64,000 nt of DNA from Alkalicoccus halolimnae (GTDB lineage Bacteria > Bacillota > Bacilli > Bacillales > Salisediminibacteriaceae): assembly GCF_008014775.2 (NCBI RefSeq), contig NZ_CP144914.1, positions 2,976,001 to 3,040,000 of the forward strand, in the 5' to 3' direction. The notes below the pieces were generated by a model that saw only the letters and a program-made list of their open reading frames with translations, was not told the origin of the DNA and did no database searches. Shown here in pieces: positions 17,453 through 31,168 of this stretch. A program made the position numbers and the translations under genes. The stretch's first letter is position 1. The number at the start of each line of letters is the position of its first letter.

Positions 17453-17490
17453 AAGGCTGTCTCAAAAGGTATATTGAGACAGCCTTTAAA
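17453..17490 (+). terminator. Terminator of the dipeptidase gene
   Basis: AAGGCTGTCTCAA / TTGAGACAGCCTT stem followed by TAAAG, directly after the stop. Confidence 0.75.
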
Positions 17491-17515
17491 GCGTGCGGAG
17501 CCGGACAAGGTGTTA

Positions 17516-17555
17516 AAAAGCCAGTTAGACAAATCCCCGTCTAACTGGCTTTTGT
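17516..17555 (-). terminator. Bidirectional terminator before the methyltransferase 3' end
   Basis: AAGCCAGTTAGAC / GTCTAACTGGCTT with TTTTT on the minus side and TTTTGTCC on the plus side. It likely serves the minus-strand methyltransferase and backs up the dipeptidase terminator. Confidence 0.75.
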
Positions 17556-17695
17556 CCGTTCGAAGCCGTGCCCCTGTCCTTATGGGACAGCCCCTTTTGT
17601 TTACCGGCATTACAGCAGTTTTTTTCTTCCAAAAGGATACCTTGAGAGCGCTGCCTCGCAAGAAACAGTTCTCTAATAAACTTCCTAATAAAAGC

Positions 17696-18277
17696 CTACG
17701 GAGATCCTGCCATTTCTTTTTTCAATTCCACCCAGAAAACGTCCTGACGAATCTCTGTATGAACAACTGAAAACTCCGCAGCTGCAGCATCCTTTTGAAC
17801 TTCTTCTGCCTCTAACCGCTCATGCTGCGGCGGGCCAAGCTCTCTTACTTTCTCTCCCCAGTCGGCGATTACCGCCCTTCCTCCGGGACGGAGAATCCTT
17901 TTTATCTCCTGAAGCACTTTTACGGGATAGTCAACTTCATGATAAACAAAGGCAAACAACACCGCGTCCTGGGAATTATCATCCAGAGGAATATCTTCTG
18001 CTGTTCCTCCTATATAAGTGATATTATTTATATCTGCCTGTTCTGCACGCAGTCTGAGCATTTCGAGCATTCTTGGTTCAATATCCATCGCGTTAACCCG
18101 AGCAGCCCGGGAAGCAAGAGGAATGGAAAAATAGCCATTGCCTGCTCCGATATCCGCGATAGTGCCTCCAAACCCAGGAAGAAGCAGATTCACAATCTCC
18201 TCTGCTCTTAGTATTTCTCTTCGGGCTGGATCGATCAATTTATCAGCGTGCTTAGCTGCAAAACGTTTTCCTTGCAT
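17696..18277 (-). CDS. Class I SAM-dependent methyltransferase
   Basis: 193 aa. Motif I reads ADIGAGNGYFSIPLA, followed by the acidic NAMDIEPRML and the post-II stretch AVLFAFVYHEVDYPVKVLQEIKRILRPGGRAVIADWG, typical of UbiE/COQ5-like small methyltransferases. The N-terminus FAAKHADKLIDPARRE matches a common family of Bacillus proteins annotated only as methyltransferases. The start ATG at 18277 follows GAAAGAAAGGATG. Substrate unknown. Confidence 0.9.
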   Translation of the reverse strand: MQGKRFAAKHADKLIDPARREILRAEEIVNLLLPGFGGTIADIGAGNGYFSIPLASRAARVNAMDIEPRMLEMLRLRAEQADINNITYIGGTAEDIPLDDNSQDAVLFAFVYHEVDYPVKVLQEIKRILRPGGRAVIADWGEKVRELGPPQHERLEAEEVQKDAAAAEFSVVHTEIRQDVFWVELKKEMAGSP

Positions 18278-18639
18278 ACAAATTCATCCTTTCTTTCACT
18301 TGAATTGCGATTCTTTCCCGTATTTTTACGACGGAGTTTCGGGACCATCGTATTTATTGGAACTTGTGTTATTTTTTCGTAATAAGAACTTCTTCCGGCA
18401 TGCTCATCATTTTTACTGCAGGGAACTTTTGTTTATAATTCTCTGTCTCTTAAAAGAAGCTTACAGCAATAAAATAGCGCCGCTTAGTAATATGCGCTGT
18501 AAAAGGAATCAGACAAACGCCTTAATATACTATTACCCGTATATGTATTTAAAGAAACGCAGTTTTCTATATAAGATGAACAAATGATTTCGAAAAGTTT
18601 GTTTCTTCATCTAAATGCAGAAGTGGCTTCGTTTATGGA

Positions 18640-18850
18640 TTAGATATATTCCAACAGTAACAAAACACATTCTGCAGCGTCATTAGTGAATAACGCCTTC
18701 TCACGGAATGGGGCAGTTCCGCGGCGATAGAGGACGAAACGAAGATTTGTTCAGCAGGGAGGGTGCAATTAGCTGCAGCCGTCCCTGCTCCCCACATGCA
18801 AACGATTGATACAGGTTGAGAAGCGGAAACGTTAAAATTTAAGTTCATCT
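18640..18850 (+). repeat. Degenerate interspersed repeat copy I
   Basis: Aligns weakly with the second half of copies A to F: ATGGGGCAGTTCCGCGGCGATAGAGGACGAAACGAAGATTTGTTCAGCAGGGAGGGTGCAATTAGCTGCAGCC. The rest of the 18278-18932 gap is AT-rich and shows nothing else I can support. Confidence 0.5.
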
Positions 18851-18932
18851 TATATAACCTTTAATTATCGAATGTACCATTGTGCTTTTTGTAGAAGTAT
18901 GGAAATGCCGTAACGACTTTACGAAAGCCCAC

Positions 18933-20393
18933 TCAGGACTGCTGCTTTAAAAAATGGCTGCGCATTTCTTCGATCATTTTATGTTTCAGCCTCCACAGGT
19001 CTGCGGAAAGATCGACATAATATACCTGGGGATTCTTTTTTCTTTTATGTTCTTCCCAAAAACGGCTTAAGGCTGTTTCTCTATAGCTTCTTATTTCTTC
19101 TATTTCGGGTCTTGAAATTATTCTTTTTCCTTTATTTATTACTTTTTCCTGCAGTTCAATTGCTTCGAAATCCTCTACTGTTTTTTGCTTCCACGTATTT
19201 ACCGGATCAAACAGCAGGAGATTTCGTCCTTTCTCGGGAACCCTTTCATCAGCAAGAGTGATGTAATCCCCTTCGACCCGGCCTGTCCTGCTGTTAATAA
19301 TTCGATACGGCTTCTTTCTGCCGGGAGTAATTATTTTTTCTATGTTATCCGACAGTTTTATTCTCGGATTTCTTTTCCCCTGCGCTTCCACTTCTACGAG
19401 TTTATAGACTCCTCCTAAAGAAGGCTGATCAAATGCTGTAATCAGCTTTGTTCCAACGGCGTACATATCTATAGCCGCTCCTTGATTTTCCAGTTCGGCT
19501 ATAATGTATTCATCCAAATCTCCAGAGGCCGCTATTTTAATATCCGGAAATCCGCTCCTGTCCAGCATTTTTCGTGCCTCTTTAGACAAGTAGGCCATAT
19601 CCCCACTGTCCAGCCTGATCCCATCCACGGTCTTCCCCCGTTCTTTCAGCTTTTCAGCTGTTTTCACCGCATTCGGCACCCCGCTTCTTAGGGTATTATA
19701 CGTGTCGACAAGGAGTACGACGTTCCCTTCATTTTCTTCAGCATACGCCATAAACGCCTGCTCTTCTTTCTCAAAACTTTGAACAAATGCATGAGACATC
19801 GTGCCGAAAACCGGTAGCTTGAATTTATTTCCTGCCTTTACCAGCGACGTCCCGTCCATTCCTCCTATGCAGGCAGCTCTCGCTCCGTATAAGGACGCCT
19901 GAGGGCCGTGACCTCTTCTCGCTCCAAAATCAACCGTTGTCTTTTTACCGGTTATCTGTTTAATTCTGGACGCTTTCGTAGCAATCAGCGTCTGGTGATT
20001 GAAAATATTTAAAAGAGCTGTTTCAATCAGCAGGGCTTCGACGATCCGGGCTTCTACCGTTAATACCGGTGCATTTGGAAAGATAATCTCTCCCTCCCTC
20101 ATCGAATAAACATCCCCGGTAAAACGAAAGTTTCTTAAAAGTTCTGTAAATTTTTTCTTGAAGCCAAGGGACTCAAGATACGCTATGTCTTCCTCTGAAA
20201 AAGCAAGTTCCGTTAAATAGTCTATTATCTGTTCGAGTCCGGCATAAACAGCGTACCCATTTCCAAATGGAAGGCTGCGAAAAAACATGTCAAATACTAC
20301 TTTCTGATCCTGAAGACCTTTTTGCACATAAGTCTGCATCATTGTCAGCTGGTAAAGATCTGTATGAAGAGCCATATTTCTAAACGAACTCAT
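18933..20393 (-). CDS. pncB: Nicotinate phosphoribosyltransferase
   Basis: Converts nicotinate and PRPP to nicotinate mononucleotide in NAD salvage (486 aa). Motifs: TDLYQLTMMQTYV at the N-terminus, EGEIIFPNAP, DFGARRGHGPQAS, GTMSHAFVQSF, LVDTYNTL, GIRLDSGDMAYLS and GVGTKL-like AVGTKLITAFD. The start is the ATG at 20393 (MSSFRNMALHTD) with AGAAGGGAG 8 nt upstream; the frame extends to 20459 without RBS support. Monocistronic; a TATAAT -10 lies at 20486-20481. Confidence 0.95.
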   Translation of the reverse strand: MSSFRNMALHTDLYQLTMMQTYVQKGLQDQKVVFDMFFRSLPFGNGYAVYAGLEQIIDYLTELAFSEEDIAYLESLGFKKKFTELLRNFRFTGDVYSMREGEIIFPNAPVLTVEARIVEALLIETALLNIFNHQTLIATKASRIKQITGKKTTVDFGARRGHGPQASLYGARAACIGGMDGTSLVKAGNKFKLPVFGTMSHAFVQSFEKEEQAFMAYAEENEGNVVLLVDTYNTLRSGVPNAVKTAEKLKERGKTVDGIRLDSGDMAYLSKEARKMLDRSGFPDIKIAASGDLDEYIIAELENQGAAIDMYAVGTKLITAFDQPSLGGVYKLVEVEAQGKRNPRIKLSDNIEKIITPGRKKPYRIINSRTGRVEGDYITLADERVPEKGRNLLLFDPVNTWKQKTVEDFEAIELQEKVINKGKRIISRPEIEEIRSYRETALSRFWEEHKRKKNPQVYYVDLSADLWRLKHKMIEEMRSHFLKQQS

Positions 20394-20480
20394 TCGTCCA
20401 GCTCCCTTCTGTAGATATTTAACTGTTTTCCCCAATGCTTTTCTTTCAGGATGCTTCAAGACTTTTTAGATGTTTTTACT

Positions 20481-20486
20481 ATTATA
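20481..20486 (-). promoter_or_regulatory. pncB -10 element
   Basis: TATAAT on the minus strand, 88 nt before the pncB start, with no good -35 at normal spacing. Confidence 0.4.
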
Positions 20487-20608
20487 CTACATAAATATGG
20501 ATTTTATGATCTTATTCTGGATATTCAGGCAGGAGCAGAGGGTATACGGGGAAATTTTCTTTATGAAAATATTATTAAAAGGCACTTGTCTGTCGTTTCT
20601 TTCTTTTT

Positions 20609-20934
20609 GACTGTGTTAAAGCTTTAATAGAGACACTCATGCAAAATCCTTGCACCATGAGGTATGAAAATGGCCTTCTATATGACTGAACCTTCTTCTT
20701 TATACACTTGGAATCAATGATGTTCAGGAAGGGGGATTCTCTGTGAGAAGGCAGATGCGGCTCGGTCTTTTTTTCCGTAAGCTGAAGTGGACATGGGGCG
20801 ACTCCGAGGCGATCAAGGACGAGCTGAAGATCCATTCCTGTCGACCGTGGGGAGGAAGGGATTAGCTGAGGCCGGCCCTGCGCCCCCATAGAAACGAAGA
20901 CGCACGCTTATCTATTTTATTTTCAAGGCAGCCT
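20609..20934 (+). repeat. Interspersed repeat copy C (nearly full length)
   Basis: Starts TGTTAAAGCTTTAATAGAGACACTCATGCA, then CCATGAGGTATGAAAATGGCCTTCTATA, GGAATCAATGATGTTCAG, TTTTTCCGTAAGCTGAAGTGGACATGGGGCGACTCC, GATCAAGGACGAGCTGAAGATCCATTCC, GGAAGGGATTAGCTGAGGCCGGCCC, CCATAGAAACGAAGACGCACG, TTTATTTTCAAGGCAGCC. This block order is the same as in copies A and E. It fills the pncB-ssrA gap; 20935-21027 shows nothing further. Confidence 0.85.
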
Positions 20935-21027
20935 TCTTTTTATCGGATGAGGTTTTTTTATCCTTTTTATGCCCTCGTAATATTTCTGTGCTGAAGCCTG
21001 TACCTTTTCTTCAAGGTATAGAAGACA

Positions 21028-21058
21028 TAAAAAAACCACCATAGCATATGTATGGTGG
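21028..21058 (-). terminator. Terminator of ssrA
   Basis: Minus-strand CCACCATA CATATGC TATGGTGG followed by TTTTTTTA, overlapping the tmRNA 3' CCA end. Confidence 0.85.
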
Positions 21059-21419
21059 AGACGGCGGGAATCGAACCCGCGTCCAGGGATAACGTGCCTT
21101 ACGCTTCTACGAGCGTAGTCAGCTTATTATAATTCGCCGATACGTCAGCCAACTGACAGGCTTCCGTATGGCTAACCTGATTAATCTCTTCAGAGCTTCC
21201 TCAGGTGGAGGAACCTCTGCGTATCCCACTTAGAGTGAGTCCCTGAATCCTCCACATGGGCGATGGAGGGAGGAACCGCAAGCAGGGTTGTTACGCCGCT
21301 GCTAGTGCGAAGTTATCTTCTTGTTTGCCAACTATAGGCGTGTGAGCGTTTTTACGAGGACACTCAGCTCGACTCGCCACGTAAGGCCGACCTATCCCTG
21401 TCGAATCCAGAACGTCCCC
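21053..21419 (-). ncRNA. ssrA: tmRNA
   Basis: One-piece transfer-messenger RNA that rescues stalled ribosomes. The 5' end reads GGGGACGTTCTGGATTCGACAGGG and the 3' end GGTTCGATTCCCGCCGTCTCCACCA, forming the alanine-tRNA-like domain. The tag frame (21329-21291 on the minus strand) encodes GKQEDNFALAAA and stop; with the charged alanine the tag is A-GKQEDNFALAAA. smpB lies just upstream on the same strand, as in other Bacilli. Size about 367 nt is normal. Confidence 0.95.
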
Positions 21420-21466
21420 GGAAAATGAGAACGTCAAGGAATAAAATGTCCTTAACGGTACTATTT

Positions 21467-21494
21467 ATTATAACATATTTGTATATACAGTCAA
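21467..21494 (-). promoter_or_regulatory. Promoter of ssrA
   Basis: Minus strand TTGACT (21494-21489), 16-nt spacer, TATAAT (21472-21467). Transcription would start about 40 nt before the mature 5' end, consistent with 5' processing. Confidence 0.75.
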
Positions 21495-21498
21495 TAAA

Positions 21499-21969
21499 TC
21501 AACGTCCGAGCTGGGCATCTTTTATTGCCCGCTGTACTTCACGCTTCGCATCTTTACGCTTCAGGTCTTCCCGCTTATCATATTTCTTCTTTCCTTTACC
21601 AAGTCCGATCAACACTTTAGCCACACCGTTTTTAATATAAATTTTCAATGGGACGAGCGTATAGCCGGATTGTTTTGTGAGGCCTATCAACTTGTTGATC
21701 TGCTTGCGGTGGAGAAGAAGCTTACGTGCTCTTACCGGATCGTGGTTATGACGGTTGCCCTGTTCATATTCGCTTATATGCATATTATGAATCCACACTT
21801 CCCCATTGGAAACACGGGCGAAGGACTCCTTTAAATTCACCCGCCTGTTGCGGATGGATTTAATTTCTGTCCCCGTAAGCACCATGCCGGCTTCGTACGT
21901 TTCTTCAATGTGGTATTCATGGTTTGCTTTTCTGTTCTGTGCTAGTGGTCTGCTTAATTCCTTGGCCAT
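21499..21969 (-). CDS. smpB: SsrA-binding protein SmpB
   Basis: Binds the tRNA-like domain of tmRNA and delivers it to stalled ribosomes (156 aa). Family motifs: [32 protein letters not shown]-like [40 protein letters not shown], and the basic C-terminal tail [17 protein letters not shown]. Full length. It lies between rnr and ssrA, the standard arrangement for trans-translation partners. Confidence 0.97.
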   Translation of the reverse strand: MAKELSRPLAQNRKANHEYHIEETYEAGMVLTGTEIKSIRNRRVNLKESFARVSNGEVWIHNMHISEYEQGNRHNHDPVRARKLLLHRKQINKLIGLTKQSGYTLVPLKIYIKNGVAKVLIGLGKGKKKYDKREDLKRKDAKREVQRAIKDAQLGR

Positions 21970-22022
21970 TGGCAGTGCATCCTTTCCGTTCTATGTCCCT
22001 GCTTTTGAGCGCAGAATCCCGC

Positions 22023-22048
22023 AGCCCCGGCAAATCAGAGCCGGGGCT
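22023..22048 (-). other. GC-rich hairpin between rnr and smpB
   Basis: AGCCCCGGC / GCCGGGGCT 9-bp stem in the 86-nt rnr-smpB gap. There is no U-run on the minus strand, so it is more likely a processing or stability hairpin than a terminator. Confidence 0.45.
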
Positions 22049-22055
22049 TGCGATC

Positions 22056-24389
22056 TTATTTTCGCTTCTTCGCCTTGCTGCGCTGCTTTTTAGGCAGGTT
22101 TTCATAAAACGCTTTTTTCTTTTTCTTTTTATCCCCTTTAGCATCTTTCTGTTTAAGATCGATGCCTTTTTTCTTTCCTTTACTGCTTCCGGGTTTTCCG
22201 CCTTTGTTGTCTTTTGGTGTTTCAATTACCCGCGGTTTATCTTTTTTACGTACTTTACGAGGCTTCATACCGATAATTTCAAAATCAATAATCCGTTCCT
22301 CCACGTTCACTTTGGCCACCCGCACTTCTGTTTCATCACCGATGCGGAACGTATTGCCTGTTCGTTCTCCGATCATCGTGAAATGCTTTTCGTCGAAGCG
22401 GTAGTAATCGTCTGTCAAATAACTGACGTGAACGAGCCCTTCGATCGTGTTTGGAAGTTTTATGAACAATCCAAAGTTTGTTACACCACTGATAATCCCT
22501 GTATATTCTTCGCCTACTTTGTCTTCCATAAACTGAACTTTTTTCAGTTCATCTGTTTCTCTTTCGGCATCCTCAGCGCGGCGCTCCATCTCGGACGTAT
22601 GCTTGGAAATTTCCGGGAGCTTCTCTTCCCATTTTTCGATCGTCTGCTTTTTTGTATTTCCATCAATTAAATACGTGCGGATTAGACGATGAACAATTAA
22701 ATCCGGATAACGGCGGATAGGTGACGTGAAGTGCGTATAGAAATCCGCGGAAAGACCGAAATGGCCTACGTTGTTCGGATCGTATTTGGCCTGCTTCAGG
22801 GAGCGTAGCATCATGGTGTTGATGACTGCTTCTTCTGATTCTCCGCGAACACTTTCAAGAAGTTTCTGCAGTGACTGCGGATGAACCGTATTTGCCGTAC
22901 CTTTAACCACATAGCCGAAATTCGTGACGAATTCTAGAAACTGTGTCAGTTTGGCTTCATCCGGCTCTTCGTGGATCCGGTAAATGAACGGCAGCTTAAG
23001 CCAGTGGAAATGCTCAGCAATCGTTTCATTGGCTGCGAGCATAAATTCCTCGATCAGCTTTTCTGCCACGCTTCGTTCCCGTAGCACGACGTCTGTAGGA
23101 TTACTGTCTTCGTCAACGAGCACTTGAGCTTCTTTGAAATCAAAGTCAATTGCTCCACGGTCAAACCGCTTTTTGCGGAGAATCGAAGCGAGTGTTTCCA
23201 TGTCTTTGAAGAAAGGCACAAGTGATTCATAGCGCTTTGTAACTTCTTCATCTTCTTCCTGCAGAATTTTTCGGACGTCTGTATACGTCATTCTTTCATT
23301 GGTACGGATTACACTTTCAAAAATGTCGTGGTTGACGACTTCTCCTCGAGGGGAAATCTCCATTTCACAGGAAAGTGTCAGGCGGTCCACCTGCGGATTC
23401 AACGAACAGATGCCGTTTGAAAGCCGATGAGGGATCATCGGGATGACCCGGTCTACGAGATAACAGCTTGTCGCCCGATCGTATGCTTCCTTATCAATCG
23501 GAGAGCCTTCTTTCACATAATGGGTAACGTCGGCAATGTGGACGCCAAGCACAAAGTTGCCATTGTCGAGGCGTTTTACCTGCACCGCATCATCCAGGTC
23601 CTTTGCATCTGCTCCATCGATAGTGACGATCGTTTCTTCTCTCAAATCCCTGCGTCCTTCGCGGTCTTTTCCGGAAATTTCATCCGGCACACCTTCTGCC
23701 TGCTGGACGGCTTCTTCCGGAAAATCTCCCGGCAGACCGTGTTTGTGGATGACCGAAATAATATCGACGCCCGGGTCGTTTTTGTGGCCGAGTATTTTGG
23801 AAACATGTCCTTCAGCGTTCATGCGGCCTTCCGGATATTTAGTAATTTCTACGACGACTTTATGTCCGTCTACTGCACCGAGCGTCTGGTTTTTGGGGAT
23901 GAAAATGTCCGTCGGGATTCTTTTGTCATCCGGTACGACAAAACCGTACAGCTTATCATCTTTAAAGATTCCAACCGTCTGGGTCGTTCCTCTTTCCAAA
24001 ATGCGGATGATAGTTCCTTCCGGACGTGCTCCTCCTGATTCAGACTGCAGACGGAGAAGAACCTTATCCTTATTCATTGCCCCGTTTAATTCTCCGGGGG
24101 CCACAAATACATCTTCCTCCTGGTCATCCGTTTTAATAAAAGCAAAGCCTTTCGGATGCATAATAACTTCTCCGCGAAGAAGGTTCATTCTCTGAGGAAT
24201 TCCGTAACGGTTCGTTCTAGTACGGACAACCTCGCCTTCTTCTTCCAGTTCATTTAGTAATTTCATAACTTCTTTAAAACGGGCCGGGTCTTCCAGTCCG
24301 ATTGATTCTTCCATATCTTTCATTGTGAGCGGCTTGTCCGCTTCTTTAATAGTTGCCATAATGAGGTCTTTTGTCAGTTCCTGCATCAT
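22056..24389 (-). CDS. rnr: Ribonuclease R
   Basis: Processive 3'-5' exoribonuclease (777 aa from ATG 24389, which follows AAAGGAG; the ATG at 24386 is an alternative). Order of domains: N-terminal helix-turn-helix (residues about 1-70), two cold-shock domains ([11 protein letters not shown] and [10 protein letters not shown]), catalytic RNB domain with [14 protein letters not shown] and metal-binding aspartates, then an S1 domain ([33 protein letters not shown]), and a lysine-rich tail of about 60 residues. It works with tmRNA-SmpB to degrade non-stop mRNA, which explains the neighbourhood. Confidence 0.97.
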   Translation of the reverse strand: MMQELTKDLIMATIKEADKPLTMKDMEESIGLEDPARFKEVMKLLNELEEEGEVVRTRTNRYGIPQRMNLLRGEVIMHPKGFAFIKTDDQEEDVFVAPGELNGAMNKDKVLLRLQSESGGARPEGTIIRILERGTTQTVGIFKDDKLYGFVVPDDKRIPTDIFIPKNQTLGAVDGHKVVVEITKYPEGRMNAEGHVSKILGHKNDPGVDIISVIHKHGLPGDFPEEAVQQAEGVPDEISGKDREGRRDLREETIVTIDGADAKDLDDAVQVKRLDNGNFVLGVHIADVTHYVKEGSPIDKEAYDRATSCYLVDRVIPMIPHRLSNGICSLNPQVDRLTLSCEMEISPRGEVVNHDIFESVIRTNERMTYTDVRKILQEEDEEVTKRYESLVPFFKDMETLASILRKKRFDRGAIDFDFKEAQVLVDEDSNPTDVVLRERSVAEKLIEEFMLAANETIAEHFHWLKLPFIYRIHEEPDEAKLTQFLEFVTNFGYVVKGTANTVHPQSLQKLLESVRGESEEAVINTMMLRSLKQAKYDPNNVGHFGLSADFYTHFTSPIRRYPDLIVHRLIRTYLIDGNTKKQTIEKWEEKLPEISKHTSEMERRAEDAERETDELKKVQFMEDKVGEEYTGIISGVTNFGLFIKLPNTIEGLVHVSYLTDDYYRFDEKHFTMIGERTGNTFRIGDETEVRVAKVNVEERIIDFEIIGMKPRKVRKKDKPRVIETPKDNKGGKPGSSKGKKKGIDLKQKDAKGDKKKKKKAFYENLPKKQRSKAKKRK

Positions 24390-24432
24390 TGGTCTCCTTT
24401 CTGTTTTACGAGACCTTTCATGAGTACGATTA

Positions 24433-25182
24433 TTATTCGCTCCAGTCCAGTTCTTCGAGAAATTCATAAATGTCCTCATGCAGCTGGTCTCGTTCTTTAT
24501 CTAATGTTATGACGTGGCCTGATTCTTCATACCACTTAAGATGTTTTTGGTCCGTTTCCACTGCTTCGTAAATTATTTCCGCACTTCTTTTATCGATCAC
24601 ATCATCTTTACTTCCCTGAGCTACAAATGTCGGGGCATAAATCGTATCAATGTTTTTGCGTACTTCTTTGTTCATTTCAATCAGCTTTCGGATCGTTTCC
24701 ATCTGTGTTCCGTCAAAAGCTTTCATTTCTGTTTCTATTTCTTCTTCAGACTTCTGTTCATGTTTCTTGTACTTACGGGCATATTCTGCCACACCCGTAC
24801 GCAGTTTTTCTTCATCCTGCGCAATCATCGGTGAACACATCGTGAATATCCCTTTAACAGGGACCGTGTAACCAAGCTTTAACGAATATACGCCCCCCAG
24901 AGAAAGTCCTCCAACAGCGATTTCCTCATAGCCGAGTTCCTTCAAATGGTTATAAGCAGCCTGCACATCTTCCCACCAGTCTTCGGGGCCGGACTGCACA
25001 AGTTCTTCGGGAGGCACCCCGTGTCCTTTCATGTGCGGCGCATGGGACGTATACCCTTTTTTCTGCAAATAACGTCCGAGCATGCGGGTATCAGCGGAAT
25101 TTCCTGTAAATCCATGGAGAAGCAGAACCGCCCGGGGGCCTGCTTCAAATGTGAATGGTTTCGGTTGTGCTATTTTCATCAT
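24433..25182 (-). CDS. est: Carboxylesterase (Est30/YvaK type)
   Basis: Alpha/beta hydrolase, 249 aa. Oxyanion-hole motif LLLHGFTGN, nucleophile elbow [11 protein letters not shown] (Ser near residue 94), then aspartate in SKDDVID and histidine in [12 protein letters not shown]. This is the small monomeric carboxylesterase located between secG and rnr in Bacilli. The first 38 nt overlap the 3' end of the upstream hydrolase gene. Two ATG codons at 25182 and 25179 are possible; AAGGAG lies 11 nt upstream of the first. Confidence 0.93.
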   Translation of the reverse strand: MMKIAQPKPFTFEAGPRAVLLLHGFTGNSADTRMLGRYLQKKGYTSHAPHMKGHGVPPEELVQSGPEDWWEDVQAAYNHLKELGYEEIAVGGLSLGGVYSLKLGYTVPVKGIFTMCSPMIAQDEEKLRTGVAEYARKYKKHEQKSEEEIETEMKAFDGTQMETIRKLIEMNKEVRKNIDTIYAPTFVAQGSKDDVIDKRSAEIIYEAVETDQKHLKWYEESGHVITLDKERDQLHEDIYEFLEELDWSE

Positions 25183-25918
25183 GACTGAGTCGACTCCTTC
25201 TGCCTGGGTTTTTATCGTTTTCAGGTCCTTTTAAAAAATGGTTCAGTTTTGTCAGGAAAGCCTCTTTCTGGTCTCCGTACCAAATATAATGCTTCGCGTT
25301 CTCAAAGAAAAAGATCTGTTTATCCTCAGAACGGATTTTTTCATAAATGTATTCTGCACTTCTTACGGGTACAAGCCCGTCTTTGTCTCCCTGTACAATC
25401 AGTGTCGGCACTGTAATATCTTCCAGGGCAAAGCGGAGTTTTTTTACCAGTTTGGCAAATTCCAGTGTCGCAGCGACCGGGGTGCGTTTAATTTTTTCTC
25501 TGTAAAAATGGTATACGTCGTTTTGATCCAGTTCCCCGCGGAAACCTTCCAGCACCCATCCTTTTAAATCTTCCGCTATCTGTTTAGGATTCAGATAAAA
25601 AACGGCAGAAGAGATGAGAACGAGCTTCGTAATAGGATATTGCGCAGCCAGGTACCCGGCAATAACGCCGCCCATTGAAAAACCGACAACATAAACTTCG
25701 TCACACCGCTTCATCAGTTCTTCAAGAGCTACCCGGGCTTTATAAACCCATGTTTTATATTTCGCATCCTTCAGTGATTCTCTCGTACCATCGTGTCCCG
25801 GGAGTTCAGGAGTATAAACGAGCCAGGAGTTCTTTTCAAAATGGCTTTGGATATCATAAACTTCTTTTGGTGTACCGGTAAATCCATGTATAATCAAGCA
25901 TCCAATCATTTTCCTCAC
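25145..25918 (-). CDS. Second alpha/beta hydrolase (esterase-like)
   Basis: 257 aa. [17 protein letters not shown] at the N-terminus, [12 protein letters not shown], nucleophile motif [15 protein letters not shown], and QGDKDGLVP plus [11 protein letters not shown] carrying the probable acid and histidine. Related to, but clearly diverged from, the neighbouring carboxylesterase, suggesting an old tandem duplication. It overlaps that gene by 38 nt, so translation is probably coupled. Substrate unknown. Confidence 0.88.
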   Translation of the reverse strand: MRKMIGCLIIHGFTGTPKEVYDIQSHFEKNSWLVYTPELPGHDGTRESLKDAKYKTWVYKARVALEELMKRCDEVYVVGFSMGGVIAGYLAAQYPITKLVLISSAVFYLNPKQIAEDLKGWVLEGFRGELDQNDVYHFYREKIKRTPVAATLEFAKLVKKLRFALEDITVPTLIVQGDKDGLVPVRSAEYIYEKIRSEDKQIFFFENAKHYIWYGDQKEAFLTKLNHFLKGPENDKNPGRRSRLSHDENSTTETIHI

Positions 25919-26008
25919 CTTTTTTCATCAAAATGAAAACTTCTGTGCTATTTTATTCCCCAAATGAGAGGTCTTTAACCTGCATTCGGGAGAGTTTCGA
26001 TCAGCATG

Positions 26009-26040
26009 CAAAAAAGCAGCAGATCTGGTATCTGCTGCTT
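26009..26040 (-). terminator. Terminator of secG
   Basis: Minus-strand AAGCAGCAGAT / ATCTGCTGCTT followed by TTTTGC, 13 nt after the secG stop. The downstream hydrolases therefore need read-through or their own promoter. Confidence 0.8.
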
Positions 26041-26053
26041 CAGTCATGAAAAA

Positions 26054-26284
26054 TCACGTAAAGTAACCGAGCCAGAGTGCAAATACGAAAAACAGCACTC
26101 CGAGTACGACTGTAACACGGCTTAATACGGCTTCAAGGCCTCTTGCTTTTTGCTTTCCTACCATTTGCTCTGCCCCTCCGGAAATCGCTCCGGACAGGCC
26201 GGCACTGCGTCCTGATTGAAGCAGTACAGCGGCAATAAGCAGAATAGCTACAATGACCAGCAATACAGATAGAAGTTGTTCCAC
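26054..26284 (-). CDS. secG: Preprotein translocase subunit SecG
   Basis: Small two-helix membrane subunit of the Sec translocon (76 aa). Hydrophobic helix 1 (LLSVLLVIVAILLIAAVLLQ), the conserved loop SGRSAGLSGAISGGAEQM, KQKARGLEA, then helix 2. I place the start at GTG 26284, 8 nt after AAGGGG; this gives 76 aa, the same as B. subtilis SecG. The GTG at 26293 abuts the RBS. Confidence 0.94.
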   Translation of the reverse strand: MEQLLSVLLVIVAILLIAAVLLQSGRSAGLSGAISGGAEQMVGKQKARGLEAVLSRVTVVLGVLFFVFALWLGYFT

Positions 26285-26365
26285 CAAATACACCCCTTAA
26301 TAAAACGATCGTTTATACCTTTTGAAAATATATCACGAATAAGAAATGGTTGCAACTCCTCTTCC

Positions 26366-27418
26366 TTATAACCCCTTCATGCGTATGGCTTCTTCTCTTG
26401 ATGCTGATTCGTAAAGTGCATCAATAAGCTGCTGTACATAGGTTCCCTGCCAGGGCTCGCTGACCGGTTTCGCTTTCCCTTCAATCACGTCCAGAATGTG
26501 GCTTATCTGACGCTCGTACCCGTCTCTTGGATCGGCTTTCTCCAAAAAGACAGGGGTAATATCAAGCAGCGCCCCGTACTTTTCTCCATACATCCGGAAA
26601 GGGGAAAGTTCTGCCCCTCCTTTGTCCCCGAAAAGTTTCACATTGAGGTTCTCTTCCTCTGCTGTGTTAGCTGCATATGACGTCTCCAGTACGAGCGAAA
26701 CGCCGTGTTCGAAACGGATCATTCCTGCCGCGAGGTCCTCGATTGAAAAAGAGGAGGGATCCCAGCTGCCCAGGAGGCCGACTCCAGGCTTTTTGCCAAT
26801 CCGCTGATGTGTCACGGCACTTACTTCCACAGGCTTCAGAAAGCCGCTCAAGTAGACTGCCAGATCAAGCATATGCACCCCGATATCAATTAAAGGCCCC
26901 CCTCCCTGAAGTTCTTTATCTGTGAAGGCACCCCATCCGGGAATTCCTCTTCTTCTCATCGCCTGCACGTTAATATGATAAATTTCTCCCAGTTCTCCTC
27001 CAGCGACAGCCTTTTTTAAAATTTCTGTTTCCTGAGTGTAGCGCTCGTGAAAGCCGTAAAACAGATGCAGACCGGCGGCTGCCGCTGCCTCTTCCATTTT
27101 TAGAGCTTCCGCTGCATTGACGGCCGGCGGTTTTTCACAGAGGACGTGACATCCGGCCTGCAGGGCTTTCATTACTCCATCATGATGAAATTTGTTCGGG
27201 GTTGCAACAATTACAAGATCCAGATCTTCCATCCGGAGCATCTCTTCTTCGGAAGTGTAGACTCCCGGTACATTAAATGTTTCTGCTGCCATACGGGCCG
27301 TTTTTTCCGTGCGTGACGAAACAGATTTAATTACTACCCGGGGATCCTTCTGAAGAACACCCATGTGAGCTTTCTGAGCGATATAACCGGGTCCAATTAT
27401 TCCAGCGTTGATTGTCAA
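26366..27418 (-). CDS. Gfo/Idh/MocA-family oxidoreductase
   Basis: 350 aa NAD(P)-dependent dehydrogenase, probably acting on a sugar or cyclitol. The N-terminal Rossmann fold reads GIIGPGYIAQKAHMG; the diagnostic CEKPPAVNAAEAL (usually EKP in this family) lies near residue 94; GGGPLIDIGVHMLDLAVYLSG carries the usual catalytic Asp and His. The start is TTG 27418 after GAGGAGGGG. It stands alone between secG and eno; its exact substrate cannot be read from sequence. Confidence 0.88.
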   Translation of the reverse strand: MTINAGIIGPGYIAQKAHMGVLQKDPRVVIKSVSSRTEKTARMAAETFNVPGVYTSEEEMLRMEDLDLVIVATPNKFHHDGVMKALQAGCHVLCEKPPAVNAAEALKMEEAAAAAGLHLFYGFHERYTQETEILKKAVAGGELGEIYHINVQAMRRRGIPGWGAFTDKELQGGGPLIDIGVHMLDLAVYLSGFLKPVEVSAVTHQRIGKKPGVGLLGSWDPSSFSIEDLAAGMIRFEHGVSLVLETSYAANTAEEENLNVKLFGDKGGAELSPFRMYGEKYGALLDITPVFLEKADPRDGYERQISHILDVIEGKAKPVSEPWQGTYVQQLIDALYESASREEAIRMKGL

Positions 27419-27496
27419 TACAACCCCTCCTCAAAGTCTTTTCCTTATTTTACTAAACTCTTTCCAATTTAGCGACTGCCGGATAAAAGCTGCTAA

Positions 27497-27529
27497 TAAA
27501 AAAGCGTCCGGATCGTTGTCCGGACGCTT
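27497..27529 (-). terminator. Terminator of the glycolytic operon after eno
   Basis: Minus-strand GAAGCGTCCGG / CCGGACGCTTT stem followed by TTTTTA, 9 nt after the eno stop. Confidence 0.88.
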
Positions 27530-27537
27530 CAAACATA

Positions 27538-31156
<3,619 letters not shown>

Positions 31157-31168
31157 TTAACGTATCGT

